This document shows positions 33,684-42,036 of a stretch of DNA of 64,000 nt, piece by piece. Origin of the DNA: Prauserella isguenensis (GTDB taxonomy: Bacteria; Actinomycetota; Actinomycetes; Mycobacteriales; Pseudonocardiaceae); NCBI RefSeq assembly GCF_014191605.1, contig NZ_JACHWU010000001.1, forward strand, positions 1,054,001 to 1,118,000. The letters are read 5' to 3'. The notes under the pieces were generated by a model. It had not been told where the DNA came from, did not search any database, and was given only the letters and a program-made list of their open reading frames with translations. Both the position numbers and the translations under genes were made by a program. Every line of letters starts with the position of its first letter. Position 1 is the first letter of the stretch.

Positions 33684-33697
33684 TTCTCTATAGAGAA
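33684..33697. promoter_or_regulatory. Candidate IclR operator for the creatinase operon
   Basis: TTCTCTATAGAGAA is a perfect 14-bp AT-rich palindrome, striking in this high-GC DNA. It lies about 300 bp upstream of the permease start. The IclR gene at the end of the operon is the obvious candidate regulator. Two further inverted repeats follow within 45 bp. Confidence 0.6.
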
Positions 33698-33987
33698 ACT
33701 CGGTTGCATCTAGCGCAACGGCCTCGATTGCATCGAGGTCATGCCGCGCCGGCGAAGGAAGCCGATGTTGTCGTAGACATCCGGAGTGTGCGCAGATAAA
33801 GCACCCATTGCGCCGATCGCAGCGGCAGTCACTGCGCGCTCGACAGTTGACAGCGCAACGCAGTCTTGCCTACGTTCACACAACTGATTTGCATAAGGAG
33901 CAACACGGCTGCGCGTCACTGTCTTTGATTTCGACTGTGCCCGCCCCGAAGACGGCGCGGTTTCCCGGGACGGACGAGGAGAAGCTC

Positions 33988-35361
33988 ATGATTTTCGGCC
34001 GCACCACACGTGGTGAACGGCAGCAGGATCCCGACTATCCGCTCGAAGTGGTTCCGCAGTCAGCGCGGCGGTCGCCTGCAGGCTTGTTCGTGCTGCTCGT
34101 GAGCTTCTTCTTCTTCACGCCCACGATGCTCGCCGGTGGTCAGACGTCCGTGGGCTTCCGGTTCTCGGACTATCTCGGTCTCGCGCTGATCGCCGCCGCA
34201 GTCCTGGCGGTCTACGCGGCGCTGATGGGTGTGATCAGTTCTCGGTCAGGCTTGAGCACGGTACTGATCACGAAGGTCTGCCTGGGGCGTGCCGGTGGCA
34301 AGTGGTCGGCCCTGCTGCTCGGGGGGACGCAGGTGGGCTGGTTCGCCGTCACCCTCGCGACTCTCTCCGACCTGATCGGGCGCGCGCTGTCGCTGGAGTA
34401 CACCTGGCCGCTCGTGCTCGTCTTCGGCGCCGTGACGGCGATGGCCGCCTACCGGGGGGCAAAGGGACTCGAGATGCTCGGGTGGGTAGCCATTCCACTC
34501 CTGCTCGCACTGTGTATCTGGGTGACCCAACGTGCCGTCGGTGACATCGGCGGCTGGGGCGAACTGATGGCGACCGAACCGATCACCGAGATCAGCGCCG
34601 GCTCGGCTCTCACCGTCCTCATCGGAACCTTCGTGAGCGGGTCCACACAGGTCGGTAACTGGTCACGGTTCTCCCGGACAGACAGGGGCGCCCTCGTCTC
34701 GATCTTCGTCGCGGTGATCGTCGCCCAGTACGCGATGTACTTCTTCGGAGGGCTCGGGTCGGCCGCCTACGGCGAGCCGGACTTCGTGCTCGCGCTCTAC
34801 GAAATGGGTCTCGTCGCGGCAGGCGCGGGATTGTTGCTCGTGGCGCTGTGGACGACCAACGAGAACACCGCTTACGCCTTCGGTGTCGCCGGTTCCGAAC
34901 TCTTCTCGGTGAACGACAAGCGACCGTTCGTCGCGGGCGGCGCGGCGTTGGGTGTGGTGTTTGCGCTCACCGGCATCTACGAATCGCTGTCGACGTTCCT
35001 GGTACTGCTCGGCACCTTCGTTCCGCCGTTGGGCGGAGCGATCATGGGGCAGTTCTACCTTGTCTGGCGTGGACGGCTGCCGCGCCGGCATCTGACCCGC
35101 ACCGGCGGCCTTACCGGCCTGCCTGCGGTGCGCGTCAGCTGTTTCGTCGCCTACTTGCTCGGTACCGCGACGGCGAGCGCGGGCTCGGTGTTCGACTTCG
35201 GCATACCTGCTGTGCAAGGCATCGTCGTCGCAGCTGTCGCCGCCCCACTGTGCCACGTGTTGTTCGCTCGGCGGTCCGGCCGGACTCCCGACGACGATGC
35301 CTCCGGGTCGTTCGCGGACGGCCCGACACCACGCACGACCGAGCAGAAGGCAGGAGATTGA
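33988..35361 (+). CDS. NCS1-family permease (cytosine/purine/allantoin type)
   Basis: A 457-residue secondary transporter with about 12 TM helices. The early helix region (SPAGLFVLLVSFFFFTPTML, then AGGQTSVGFRFSDYLGLAL), the WFAVTLATLSDLIGRAL region and FVSGSTQVGNWSRFSRTD resemble CodB-like NCS1 symporters, which take up flat cyclic ureides and nucleobases (cytosine, uracil, allantoin, hydantoins). Placed directly before a hydrolase and creatinase, it probably imports creatinine or creatine (inference). ATG 33988 follows GAGGAGAAGC; the upstream in-frame extension has no helices and is rejected. The TGA is 1 bp from the ATG of the next gene. Confidence 0.88.
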   Translation: MIFGRTTRGERQQDPDYPLEVVPQSARRSPAGLFVLLVSFFFFTPTMLAGGQTSVGFRFSDYLGLALIAAAVLAVYAALMGVISSRSGLSTVLITKVCLGRAGGKWSALLLGGTQVGWFAVTLATLSDLIGRALSLEYTWPLVLVFGAVTAMAAYRGAKGLEMLGWVAIPLLLALCIWVTQRAVGDIGGWGELMATEPITEISAGSALTVLIGTFVSGSTQVGNWSRFSRTDRGALVSIFVAVIVAQYAMYFFGGLGSAAYGEPDFVLALYEMGLVAAGAGLLLVALWTTNENTAYAFGVAGSELFSVNDKRPFVAGGAALGVVFALTGIYESLSTFLVLLGTFVPPLGGAIMGQFYLVWRGRLPRRHLTRTGGLTGLPAVRVSCFVAYLLGTATASAGSVFDFGIPAVQGIVVAAVAAPLCHVLFARRSGRTPDDDASGSFADGPTPRTTEQKAGD

Positions 35362-35362
35362 T

Positions 35363-36262
35363 ATGCCCGGCGAATTCACCTGGCCCACCGGAATGCGGGC
35401 GGCTGCGGCGTTCACCTTCGATCTGGACGCGGAGTCGTGCGCGCTGGCGGCCGACCGGTCGAACCACGATCGCATGTCGCTGATGTCTCACCAGTCCTAC
35501 GGCCCGCAGGTCGCGGTGCCGCGCCTGTTGGAGATCCTGGCACGCCAAGACGTCACGGCGACCTTCTTCGTGCCCGGGCTCAGCGCCGAGATGTACCCGG
35601 ACACCGTGCGCCGGATCGTCGATGCCGGACACGAGGTCGCGCACCACGGCTATACCCACGAGCCCATGGGTTCGCTGACTCGCCGCCAAGAGGCGCGGGT
35701 GCTCGACCGTGGCCTCGAGGCGCTTGACGCGGTCGCCGGTGTGCGGCCGGTCGGCTATCGCGCACCGTGGTGGGAGTTGAACTGGCACACTCCGGAGCTG
35801 TTGCTGGAACGTGGTTTCCGCTACGAATCGAGCCTGCTCGACGGCGACCGTCCATACGTCATGGGATGCCCCGATTCCGATGCGACGGGATCCCTTGTGG
35901 AGATTCCGGTCGACTGGGCGCTGGACGACTGGGAACAGTACGCATTCTATCCGGGCTGGACGGGCAGTGGGGTCATCGAGTCGCCCGTCAAGGCGAAGGA
36001 GATGTGGTTTCTCGAAGCCCAGGCCATGCATCGCGAGAACGGGTGCTTCGTACTGACGAACCACCCGTTCCTCAGTGGCCGGCCGGGCCGCGCACACCAG
36101 CTCGAAGAACTGATCGAACGGACGAAGGCCCTGCCCGGAATGTGGGTCACCACCCTGGAGCGGATCGCCGAACACACCGCGTCCCTCGGCCTCCCGACTT
36201 ATCGGCATCGCCGGATGTCGGCCGAGCAGGTCCGCGATGCCTTCTCCCACGTCGACGAATGA
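35363..36262 (+). CDS. Polysaccharide-deacetylase-fold (PuuE-like) hydrolase
   Basis: A 299-residue protein with the NodB/CE4 fold. Motif 1 is FTFDLDAE (D20, D22) in place of TFDDG; motif 2 is HHGYTH (H95, H99), the metal-binding HxxxH; later YRAPWWELN matches motif 3. There is no signal peptide, so it acts in the cytoplasm, not on wall sugars. Cytoplasmic members such as PuuE open the hydantoin ring of allantoin. Between an NCS1 permease and creatinase, the attractive guess is that it opens the ring of creatinine to creatine, replacing the unrelated creatininase family, which is absent here. ATG 35363 with AGGAG; co-transcribed. Confidence 0.85.
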   Translation: MPGEFTWPTGMRAAAAFTFDLDAESCALAADRSNHDRMSLMSHQSYGPQVAVPRLLEILARQDVTATFFVPGLSAEMYPDTVRRIVDAGHEVAHHGYTHEPMGSLTRRQEARVLDRGLEALDAVAGVRPVGYRAPWWELNWHTPELLLERGFRYESSLLDGDRPYVMGCPDSDATGSLVEIPVDWALDDWEQYAFYPGWTGSGVIESPVKAKEMWFLEAQAMHRENGCFVLTNHPFLSGRPGRAHQLEELIERTKALPGMWVTTLERIAEHTASLGLPTYRHRRMSAEQVRDAFSHVDE

Positions 36263-36326
36263 CCGCGCCCGAACCCGAGGCGAGGAACCACCCGGTGGAC
36301 GACGAGTATCACGAAAGGAAATCTCG

Positions 36327-37553
36327 ATGAGCGCCGACCTCGAACGTCTCAAGATCATCCACAATGGATCGAAGGAGAAGCGGACTTTCTCCGATGCCGA
36401 GATGGAGCGCAGGGTCGCGACGCTGCGCAAGATCATGGCCGATGACGGCGTCGACGTCGCGCTGCTGACGTCGTACCACAATGTCAAGTACTACTCCGAC
36501 TTTCTCTACACCTCCTTCGGCCGCAACTACGCCTATGTCGTCACGGCCGACGACGCCTTCACGGTGTCGGCCAACATCGACGCGGGTATGCCGTGGCGCA
36601 GGACCTACGGCGACAACGTCGTCTACACCGACTGGCATCGCGACAACTATGTCCACGTGATCAGGGAGACGTTGCGCTCGCGGGGTGTCGCGGTCAGGCG
36701 GATCGGTGTCGAGGACGACACACTCCCGCTGCAGCTGCGTGACAAGTTCCAGGCCGCGTTCTCGGACGCCACCCTCACCGACATCTCACAGGCGACGATG
36801 AAACAGCGGATGGTGAAGTCGCCCGAGGAGATCGAGGTCATCAAGCACGGTGCACGCATCGCCGACCTCGGGGGTGAGGCAGTGAGGGGTGCCGTCGCCG
36901 CCGGGGTGACCGAGTACGAAGTCGCGCTGGCCGGGACCGAAGCCATGGTGCACGAGATCGCTCGCACGTTCCCGGACAGCGAGATTCGGGACACCTGGGT
37001 GTGGTTCCAGTCGGGCATCAACACCGACGGCGCCCACAACTGGCCGACCACGCGAACTCTCCGTGACGGGGACATCCTCAGCCTCAACTGCTTCCCGATG
37101 ACCTCCGGCTACTACACGGCGCTGGAACGGACGCTTTTCCTGGGCGAACCCGACGCTCGATCCCTGGAGCTGTGGAACGTCAATGTGGAGGCCCACCGCC
37201 GTGGACTTGAGCTGATTCGCCCCGGCGTCAGCTGCGGCGAGATCGCGCGCACGCTGAACGAGCTCTACGTTTCCCACGACCTGCTCGCGAACCGCACGTT
37301 CGGCTACGGGCACTCGTTCGGCGTGCTCAGCCACTACTACGGCCGCGAGGCCGGTTTGGAGTTGCGCGAGGACATCGAAACGGTGCTGGAGCCGGGAATG
37401 GTCGTGTCGATGGAGCCGATGATCATGGTGCCGGAAGGGGAACCGGGCGCGGGCGGTTACCGTGAGCACGACATCCTGGTCGTGACCGAGGACGGTGCGG
37501 AGAACATCACGGGGTTCCCGTTCGGACCCGAACACAACATCATCCGCGGATGA
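36327..37553 (+). CDS. Creatinase (creatine amidinohydrolase)
   Basis: A 408-residue M24/pita-bread protein very close to Pseudomonas creatinase along its length: LLTSYHNVKYYSDFLYTSFG, RRTYGDNVVYTDWHRDNY, FQSGINTDGAHN (H237, matching the catalytic His), GDILSLNCFPM, YYTALERTLFLGE, FGYGHSFG and LEPGMVVSMEPMIM. Metal-binding residues of M24 peptidases are absent, as expected for creatinase. It hydrolyses creatine to sarcosine and urea in the cytoplasm. The start ATG 36327 has GAAAGGAAA upstream. It is preceded by 64 bp after the deacetylase-fold gene and followed by a terminator hairpin and the IclR gene. Confidence 0.95.
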   Translation: MSADLERLKIIHNGSKEKRTFSDAEMERRVATLRKIMADDGVDVALLTSYHNVKYYSDFLYTSFGRNYAYVVTADDAFTVSANIDAGMPWRRTYGDNVVYTDWHRDNYVHVIRETLRSRGVAVRRIGVEDDTLPLQLRDKFQAAFSDATLTDISQATMKQRMVKSPEEIEVIKHGARIADLGGEAVRGAVAAGVTEYEVALAGTEAMVHEIARTFPDSEIRDTWVWFQSGINTDGAHNWPTTRTLRDGDILSLNCFPMTSGYYTALERTLFLGEPDARSLELWNVNVEAHRRGLELIRPGVSCGEIARTLNELYVSHDLLANRTFGYGHSFGVLSHYYGREAGLELREDIETVLEPGMVVSMEPMIMVPEGEPGAGGYREHDILVVTEDGAENITGFPFGPEHNIIRG

Positions 37554-37560
37554 CTGTAGC

Positions 37561-37600
37561 GCCTGCCCCGGGCTCTCTCGTCCTGTGGCCCGGGGCAGGC
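37561..37600 (+). terminator. Terminator after creatinase
   Basis: GCCTGCCCCGGGC (37561-37573) pairs perfectly with GCCCGGGGCAGGC (37588-37600), 14-nt loop, starting 7 bp after the stop. It separates the catabolic genes from the regulator. Confidence 0.88.
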
Positions 37601-37644
37601 CGCGTCCCTCCACGGCCCGTTCGAGTGGAAGAGATCATGGCACT

Positions 37645-38439
37645 ATGAACGATTTCGCGGACGCGGGCGAGCGGGCCGGTTCCGACGGCCGGGGTATGTC
37701 GGTGCTGCTCAACGGCATCGCCGTGTTGGGAGCCTTCAGCAGCGAAGAGCCACAACTGGGTGTCACCGGGATCGCCACCAAGGTGGGGCTTCACAAGAGT
37801 ACGGTGTCGCGAATCCTGGCGACCTTGGAACAAGCAGGTCTCGTCGAACGAGACGAGCTCTCCCGGCGATTCCGGCTCGGACTCGGTGTACTCGCGCTTG
37901 CTGGGCCGTTGCTCGGCGATCTCGACGTCCGGCGCGCCGCCTACCCCGTGCTGGCGGATCTCAGTCTTCGCACCGGCGAGACAGCGGCGTTGATGGTGTG
38001 GAACGAGCCCGAAGCCGTCTGTGTGGAGGAGGTTTCCAGTCCACGACAGGTCAAGCACACCACTCCCCTCGGCACGCGGTACAACACGGCTGCCAGTTCG
38101 TCCGTCCAGGTCTTCTGTGCGGCCGTGGACGAGAACCGGGTGCGCGGCCTGCTGGCACAGGGCTCGCTGCGTTCCGCGGGTGCCGACGATTGGACCGTGG
38201 ACCGCTATCTCACTCGACTGAGTGAAGTGCGGGAGCTTGGCTACGCCGTCAACTACGGCGAGACGTCCACGGAGGAAGTCGGGGTCTCGGCAGCGGTCCA
38301 TGACCATCGTGGCAACCAGGCCGCAGCCGTGTTGCTCTCGGCGCCTCGGTTCCGTGTGTCCCGGGACCAGCTCGATGCCTATGGCGACACGGTGCGGGAG
38401 GCCGCTGCCACGATTACGGCTCGCTTGGGCGGCGCATGA
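37645..38439 (+). CDS. IclR-family regulator of the creatinase operon
   Basis: A 264-residue IclR-type protein. A winged HTH lies at about 20-75 (GMSVLLNGIAVLGAF, VTGIATKVGLHKSTVSRIL, LEQAGLVERDELSRRFRLG) and an effector-binding domain follows to the C-terminus (HTTPLGTRYNTAASSSVQVF, GYAVNYGETSTEEVGVSAAV). IclR proteins bind small metabolites and usually control adjacent catabolic genes. Here creatine, creatinine or sarcosine are the likely effectors, and TTCTCTATAGAGAA upstream of the permease is the likely site. ATG 37645; the start is supported by the family N-terminus. Confidence 0.9.
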   Translation: MNDFADAGERAGSDGRGMSVLLNGIAVLGAFSSEEPQLGVTGIATKVGLHKSTVSRILATLEQAGLVERDELSRRFRLGLGVLALAGPLLGDLDVRRAAYPVLADLSLRTGETAALMVWNEPEAVCVEEVSSPRQVKHTTPLGTRYNTAASSSVQVFCAAVDENRVRGLLAQGSLRSAGADDWTVDRYLTRLSEVRELGYAVNYGETSTEEVGVSAAVHDHRGNQAAAVLLSAPRFRVSRDQLDAYGDTVREAAATITARLGGA

Positions 38440-38554
38440 CGGGGATTCGGCCGGTGACCGATTCGACTCGGGCCGCTGTGTTTCCGGTCACCACTGTTGA
38501 GCGCGGGTGTCAGTACGCTCATCGGGGAGGACGAGCAGAAAGGGAGCCCGCCTG

Positions 38555-39364
38555 GTGAGCACCGGCACCGACCACGTGCCCAGCCGGCACGAGCGCAGCT
38601 ACTACCAGCGCATCGACGACCGGCGGTACAAGCCGACACCGCACACGGGCGGCGCGTGGGACCCGGACGAACAACACTTCAGCCCTCTCGGCGGCCTCAT
38701 CACCCACGCCATCGAACGCGACCGCGACGACCGTGGCAGCGCCCTGGCGATCTCCCGGCTCAGTTTCGACATCCTCGGCAAGCTCGCCCTCGACGAATGC
38801 GACATCCGAGTCGAGGTGATCCGCCCGGGCCGCACGATCGAACTGGTCGAAGCGGTCGCAGAGATCGGTGGCCGCACAGCGGTGCGCGCGCGGGCGTGGC
38901 TGTTGGCACCCGGCGACACGACGTCCGTCGCGGGAGGCGACGCCGCGCCGCTCACCCCACCGGGCGAGCTGGAACGTTGGCGGATGTCCGAGTTGTGGTC
39001 CGGCGGCTACATCTCCTCGCTCGACGCTCGCCCCGTGTCGTCGCCGCAACCGGGCCGCGCCGCCGTATGGATCGCGTCGGACTCGGACCTCGTCGTGGGT
39101 GAAGCCGTCGGGCCGTGTGCCTCGTTCGTGACTCACGTCGACGCGGCCAACGGCATCGCCGTCCGCAGGCCACCGAACGAGTGGATGTTCCCGAACGTCG
39201 ACCTGACCATCCACCTCCACCGGACACCCGAGCCGGGGTGGACGGGCCTCGACACCACCGTCACTTTCGGTCCCGACGGCCGCGGCATCACGAGCACCGT
39301 GCTGCACGACACCCGCGGCCACGTCGGCCACGCGCAGCAGATCCTCACCGTCCGGCCGCTGTGA
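38555..39364 (+). CDS. Acyl-CoA thioesterase, double-hotdog
   Basis: A 269-residue protein with two hotdog halves, as in TesB/4HBT_3-type thioesterases. First half: HFSPLGGLITHAIERD and ISRLSFDILGKLALDECDIR; second half: VTHVDAANGIAVRRPPNEW, then MFPNVDLTIHLHR and LHDTRGHVGHAQQILTVRP. The conserved Asp and Gln/Thr active-site residues are in the second half (DTRGHVGHAQQ). It hydrolyses acyl-CoA. GTG 38555 with AGGGAG. Stands alone, 115 bp after the IclR gene. Confidence 0.85.
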   Translation: MSTGTDHVPSRHERSYYQRIDDRRYKPTPHTGGAWDPDEQHFSPLGGLITHAIERDRDDRGSALAISRLSFDILGKLALDECDIRVEVIRPGRTIELVEAVAEIGGRTAVRARAWLLAPGDTTSVAGGDAAPLTPPGELERWRMSELWSGGYISSLDARPVSSPQPGRAAVWIASDSDLVVGEAVGPCASFVTHVDAANGIAVRRPPNEWMFPNVDLTIHLHRTPEPGWTGLDTTVTFGPDGRGITSTVLHDTRGHVGHAQQILTVRPL

Positions 39365-39466
39365 CGGCGCGTCCCGCCCCGCCCGTGCAACCTTCGGACG
39401 CGTTCGGCCCGTCCTGACAGGGAGTCCGCGCACAACGGCGCGGGTAGACATCGCGAGGGGGCTGCG

Positions 39467-40171
39467 ATGAGAACTGTCGGGAACGTTTCGAGGACCGTCG
39501 GCATGACGGCGGCCGTGCTGCTGGGTGGAGCACTGGCCACGCCGGGTGCAGCAGCGGCGGGCGACGACCGTGACACTCCTGCTCCGGCGACCCCGGGCAC
39601 CGCGGCGCCCGCGGATTCGGCCTCGGTGCAGGCCGACATCGACGGCGACGGTGGTCCCGAGCTGATCACCGTGCGCGAACGGGGCGACCACCGGGTGGTT
39701 TCGGCCCGATTCGCCGACCATTCGTATGTGGAGTCCGCATTCCCGTCGGACACGGCGGGTCGACTGCACCTCGACCCGCGGGTCGCCGACCTCGGCAGGG
39801 ACGGCACCCAGGAGCTCGTCGTCACCACTGCCACGGGTGCCAACACGGTGACCTTCGCCGCGTTCACGTACGTCCCCGGGCAGGGCCTCGTACGCGTGAC
39901 CGACACCGGCGGCGAACCGTTCACCTTCCACGACGGTGGCGGTGCGACGTCCCTGGTCTCGTACGCCTGCCACGAGCCGGATGCGGGCGACGCGACCTTC
40001 ACCACCGTCCGTGCGCAGCGCACCGGCGAGGGCGAGGGGCTCGACGGGGTACGCACCCGCTACGCCGTCCACCACGACACGATCGTCCCCCGTGGTCGCA
40101 CCGTGTTCCACGACGTCCCCGACGACGCACGGGTCGTGCAGGCCGATCCGGACAGCTGCGCCCCGGCGTGA
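39467..40171 (+). CDS. Secreted FG-GAP-like repeat protein
   Basis: A 234-residue exported protein. A signal peptide (VGMTAAVLLGGALATPGAAAA) is followed by an Ala/Pro-rich spacer and two FG-GAP/EF-like calcium-binding blades (ADIDGDGGPELITVRE, then VADLGRDGTQELVVTTATG). Two Cys near the C-terminus could form a disulfide. Such proteins fold as partial beta-propellers; the role is unknown. ATG 39467 with GAGGGGG. It converges on the LAxTG wall protein. Confidence 0.78.
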   Translation: MRTVGNVSRTVGMTAAVLLGGALATPGAAAAGDDRDTPAPATPGTAAPADSASVQADIDGDGGPELITVRERGDHRVVSARFADHSYVESAFPSDTAGRLHLDPRVADLGRDGTQELVVTTATGANTVTFAAFTYVPGQGLVRVTDTGGEPFTFHDGGGATSLVSYACHEPDAGDATFTTVRAQRTGEGEGLDGVRTRYAVHHDTIVPRGRTVFHDVPDDARVVQADPDSCAPA

Positions 40172-40195
40172 GTTGCCACCGCGCTGACGGCCGGG

Positions 40196-40537
40196 TCAGC
40201 CCTCGCGCCTGCGGGAGAGGAACCTGATCGTCAGGCGGGCGACCAGCGCCAACCCGGAGACCGCCACCAGCGCACCGATCGGCGTCGACGGACCGGTGGC
40301 GGCCAGCGGGCCCGTTTCGTCGTCCGTGGTCGTCGTGACCGGCTGTGTCACCGGTTGAACGTCCGACGTCGCCGGTGACGGTGCGGTGGGAGCCTGCGTC
40401 GTCACCGTGCCGTCGATCGGTGCGCCGGAGGAGGTGATCGCCGCGTCGCCGGCCGCCTCGGATTCCGGTGGCGGGGGCGACATCGCCATGACGGACAGCA
40501 CGGCCGCGAGCGCGGCGACAACGCGGAATGTTCGCAT
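40196..40537 (-). CDS. Cell-wall-anchored protein with LAxTG (sortase E-type) signal
   Basis: A 113-residue exported protein: signal peptide (FRVVAALAAVLSVMAMSP), a Thr/Pro/Val-rich stalk (TVTTQAPTAPSPATSDV), then LAATG, a TM helix (IGALVAVSGLALVARLTI) and a basic tail RRREG. This is a complete C-terminal wall-sorting signal of the LAxTG kind used by class E sortases of actinomycetes. No sortase gene lies in the window. With only about 50 mature residues it is a small surface stalk of unknown role. ATG 40537 has GAAGGCC upstream. Confidence 0.82.
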   Translation of the reverse strand: MRTFRVVAALAAVLSVMAMSPPPPESEAAGDAAITSSGAPIDGTVTTQAPTAPSPATSDVQPVTQPVTTTTDDETGPLAATGPSTPIGALVAVSGLALVARLTIRFLSRRREG

Positions 40538-40945
40538 GGCCTTCGCAATCTGCTCAGGACTCGGTGACGCGATTCGTGCATCGAACCACCGCCCGGAATC
40601 GTCCGCCACAGCGAGGACTTCGCGCGTCGCGGTGAAAGGACTGCTCCATTTCGGTCATGTTCCGGACACGCAAGGCATCGATCAGGGCGGGCAGTCGCTA
40701 GGGCGAACAGCACAGCCAGGGCGGGCAGGCGCTAGGGCGGGCAGGCACAGTGCGAGCCCTGCGGTGCGAGGACGGCCGCGAGCAGGGAACGGTGGTCGCC
40801 GGTCGTGCCGCTGCCACGTCGTTCGGCCGCCGCCGGCTTTACCGTGGCCCTCGCGGTGCCGCGGGAGAGCGCATCCGGCATGGTGAACGCTGGGTCTCGC
40901 GCGGTTCGGGGCCTGCGATCGGCTATGGCGAGCAGTGGAGGCGGA
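40538..40945. other. Intergenic region with an imperfect direct repeat
   Basis: 408 bp between the wall protein and pirin. It contains a 23-bp direct repeat (CAGGGCGGGCAGTCGCTAGG and following, 40683-40705 and 40717-40739, one mismatch). No gene is seen; the right third may carry the pirin promoter. Confidence 0.5.
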
Positions 40946-41908
40946 ATGAGCAATCTCGAGGCCGCACCCGAGGAGCTGACCTGCACGTCGGCGCCGAACG
41001 ACCGCGGGCGCGTGCTCGAACCGCGCAGCGTGCCCCTCGGCGGACCGCGGGCGATGTCGGTGCGCCGCACGCTGCCGCAGCGTGCGCAGTCGCTCATCGG
41101 CGCCTGGTGTTTCGTCGACCACTACGGTCCCGACGACGTGTCGGCCACCGACGGCATGCGCGTCGCGGGCCACCCCCACACCGGGCTGCAGACGGTGTCG
41201 TGGCTGTTCCGCGGCGAGATCGAACACCGCGACACGACCGGTGTCCACGCGTACGTCCGCCCCGGCGAGGTCAACTTGATGACCGCGGGCACGGGCATCG
41301 CGCACTCCGAGTTCTCCACGCCCGACACGAGCGTGCTGCACGGCGTGCAACTGTGGCTGGCGCTGCCCGAGGCGGCACGGTCCACCGCGCCCGGCTTCGA
41401 GCACTACGCGCCGCCCACGGTCGACGTCGACGGCGCGCGCATGCTCGTCTTCCTCGGTTCGCTCGCCGGACAGACCTCACCGGTGCACACGTTCACCCCA
41501 CTGCTCGGAGCGGAGATCACGCTGAACGCAGGCCAGGAGCTGCGGCTGGACGTCGATCCGACGTTCGAACACGGCGTGCTCGTCGACAGGGGAACGGTTG
41601 TCACGGCCGGCGTCACCGCCGAGGCGGGCAGGCTCGTGCACCGGCCCGCAGGTGCGGACACGGTGGCGCTGCGCGCCGAGGCGGACGCCCGCGTGCTGCT
41701 GCTCGGCGGCGAACCGCTGGGCGAGCAGATCGTCATGTGGTGGAACTTCGTCGGCCGCTCCCACGACGAGATCGCCGAGTACCGCCGCGAATGGGAACGC
41801 GAGCGCACGTCGCGTACGCCGGGCCGATTCGGCAGCATGCCCGCCGAGTGGGAGCAGACCATCCCCGCACCCGAGTTGCCGAACGTGCGCCTGCGCCCGC
41901 GGGGTTAG
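40946..41908 (+). CDS. Pirin-family protein
   Basis: A 320-residue bicupin. The N-terminal cupin carries the metal ligands in HPHTGLQTVSWLF and EIEHRD, then TAGTGIAHSE; the C-terminal cupin (HTFTPLLGAEITL and following) is degenerate, as usual. Pirins include quercetin 2,3-dioxygenases and redox-responsive regulators; the role here is open. ATG 40946 (MSNLEAAPEEL) has TGGAGGCGG. A 21-bp repeat array begins 12 bp after the TAG. Confidence 0.9.
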   Translation: MSNLEAAPEELTCTSAPNDRGRVLEPRSVPLGGPRAMSVRRTLPQRAQSLIGAWCFVDHYGPDDVSATDGMRVAGHPHTGLQTVSWLFRGEIEHRDTTGVHAYVRPGEVNLMTAGTGIAHSEFSTPDTSVLHGVQLWLALPEAARSTAPGFEHYAPPTVDVDGARMLVFLGSLAGQTSPVHTFTPLLGAEITLNAGQELRLDVDPTFEHGVLVDRGTVVTAGVTAEAGRLVHRPAGADTVALRAEADARVLLLGGEPLGEQIVMWWNFVGRSHDEIAEYRREWERERTSRTPGRFGSMPAEWEQTIPAPELPNVRLRPRG

Positions 41909-41920
41909 AGCTGGAACCGC

Positions 41921-41990
41921 CCGTGTTGCGCTTCCCGGGGGCCGTGTTGGGGGTTCGGGGGACGGTGTTGTCGCCTCGTACGGTGCTGCG
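41921..41990 (+). repeat. 21-bp tandem repeat array, copy C
   Basis: Units at 41921-41941 and 41942-41962 (CCGTGTTGCG or CCGTGTTGGG then TTCCCGGGG-like) followed by two decayed units opening CGGTGTTG and CGGTGCTG. Sense orientation relative to the pirin gene it follows. Confidence 0.8.
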
Positions 41991-42036
41991 CGGCCGCGAC
42001 ACTGCGCGTGTCCTGCGCTCGGGCCGCTGGTTGTGG

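Larger units (their letters stand above)
33396..33987. other. Intergenic region upstream of the creatinase operon
   Basis: 592 bp. After the tRNA-Phe terminator comes a region of lower GC content with several palindromes (33684-33697, 33703-33719, 33722-33738) and an AAGGAG at about 33896. A leftward open frame across 33710-33919 may be a decayed gene, but I cannot name it. It should hold the operon promoter and the IclR operator. Confidence 0.55.

Noticed and set aside
33710-33919. A 69-residue minus-strand gene upstream of the permease
   Set aside because: No ribosome site or family match, and it overlaps the palindromes of the presumed control region; at best a decayed gene.
33396-38439. 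An active integrative island at tRNA-Phe
   Set aside because: No integrase, no duplicated tRNA 3' end, and the operon has near-normal GC content.
40683-40739. Mobile-element ends suggested by a 23-bp direct repeat
   Set aside because: The repeats are only 34 bp apart, with no transposase or inverted termini.
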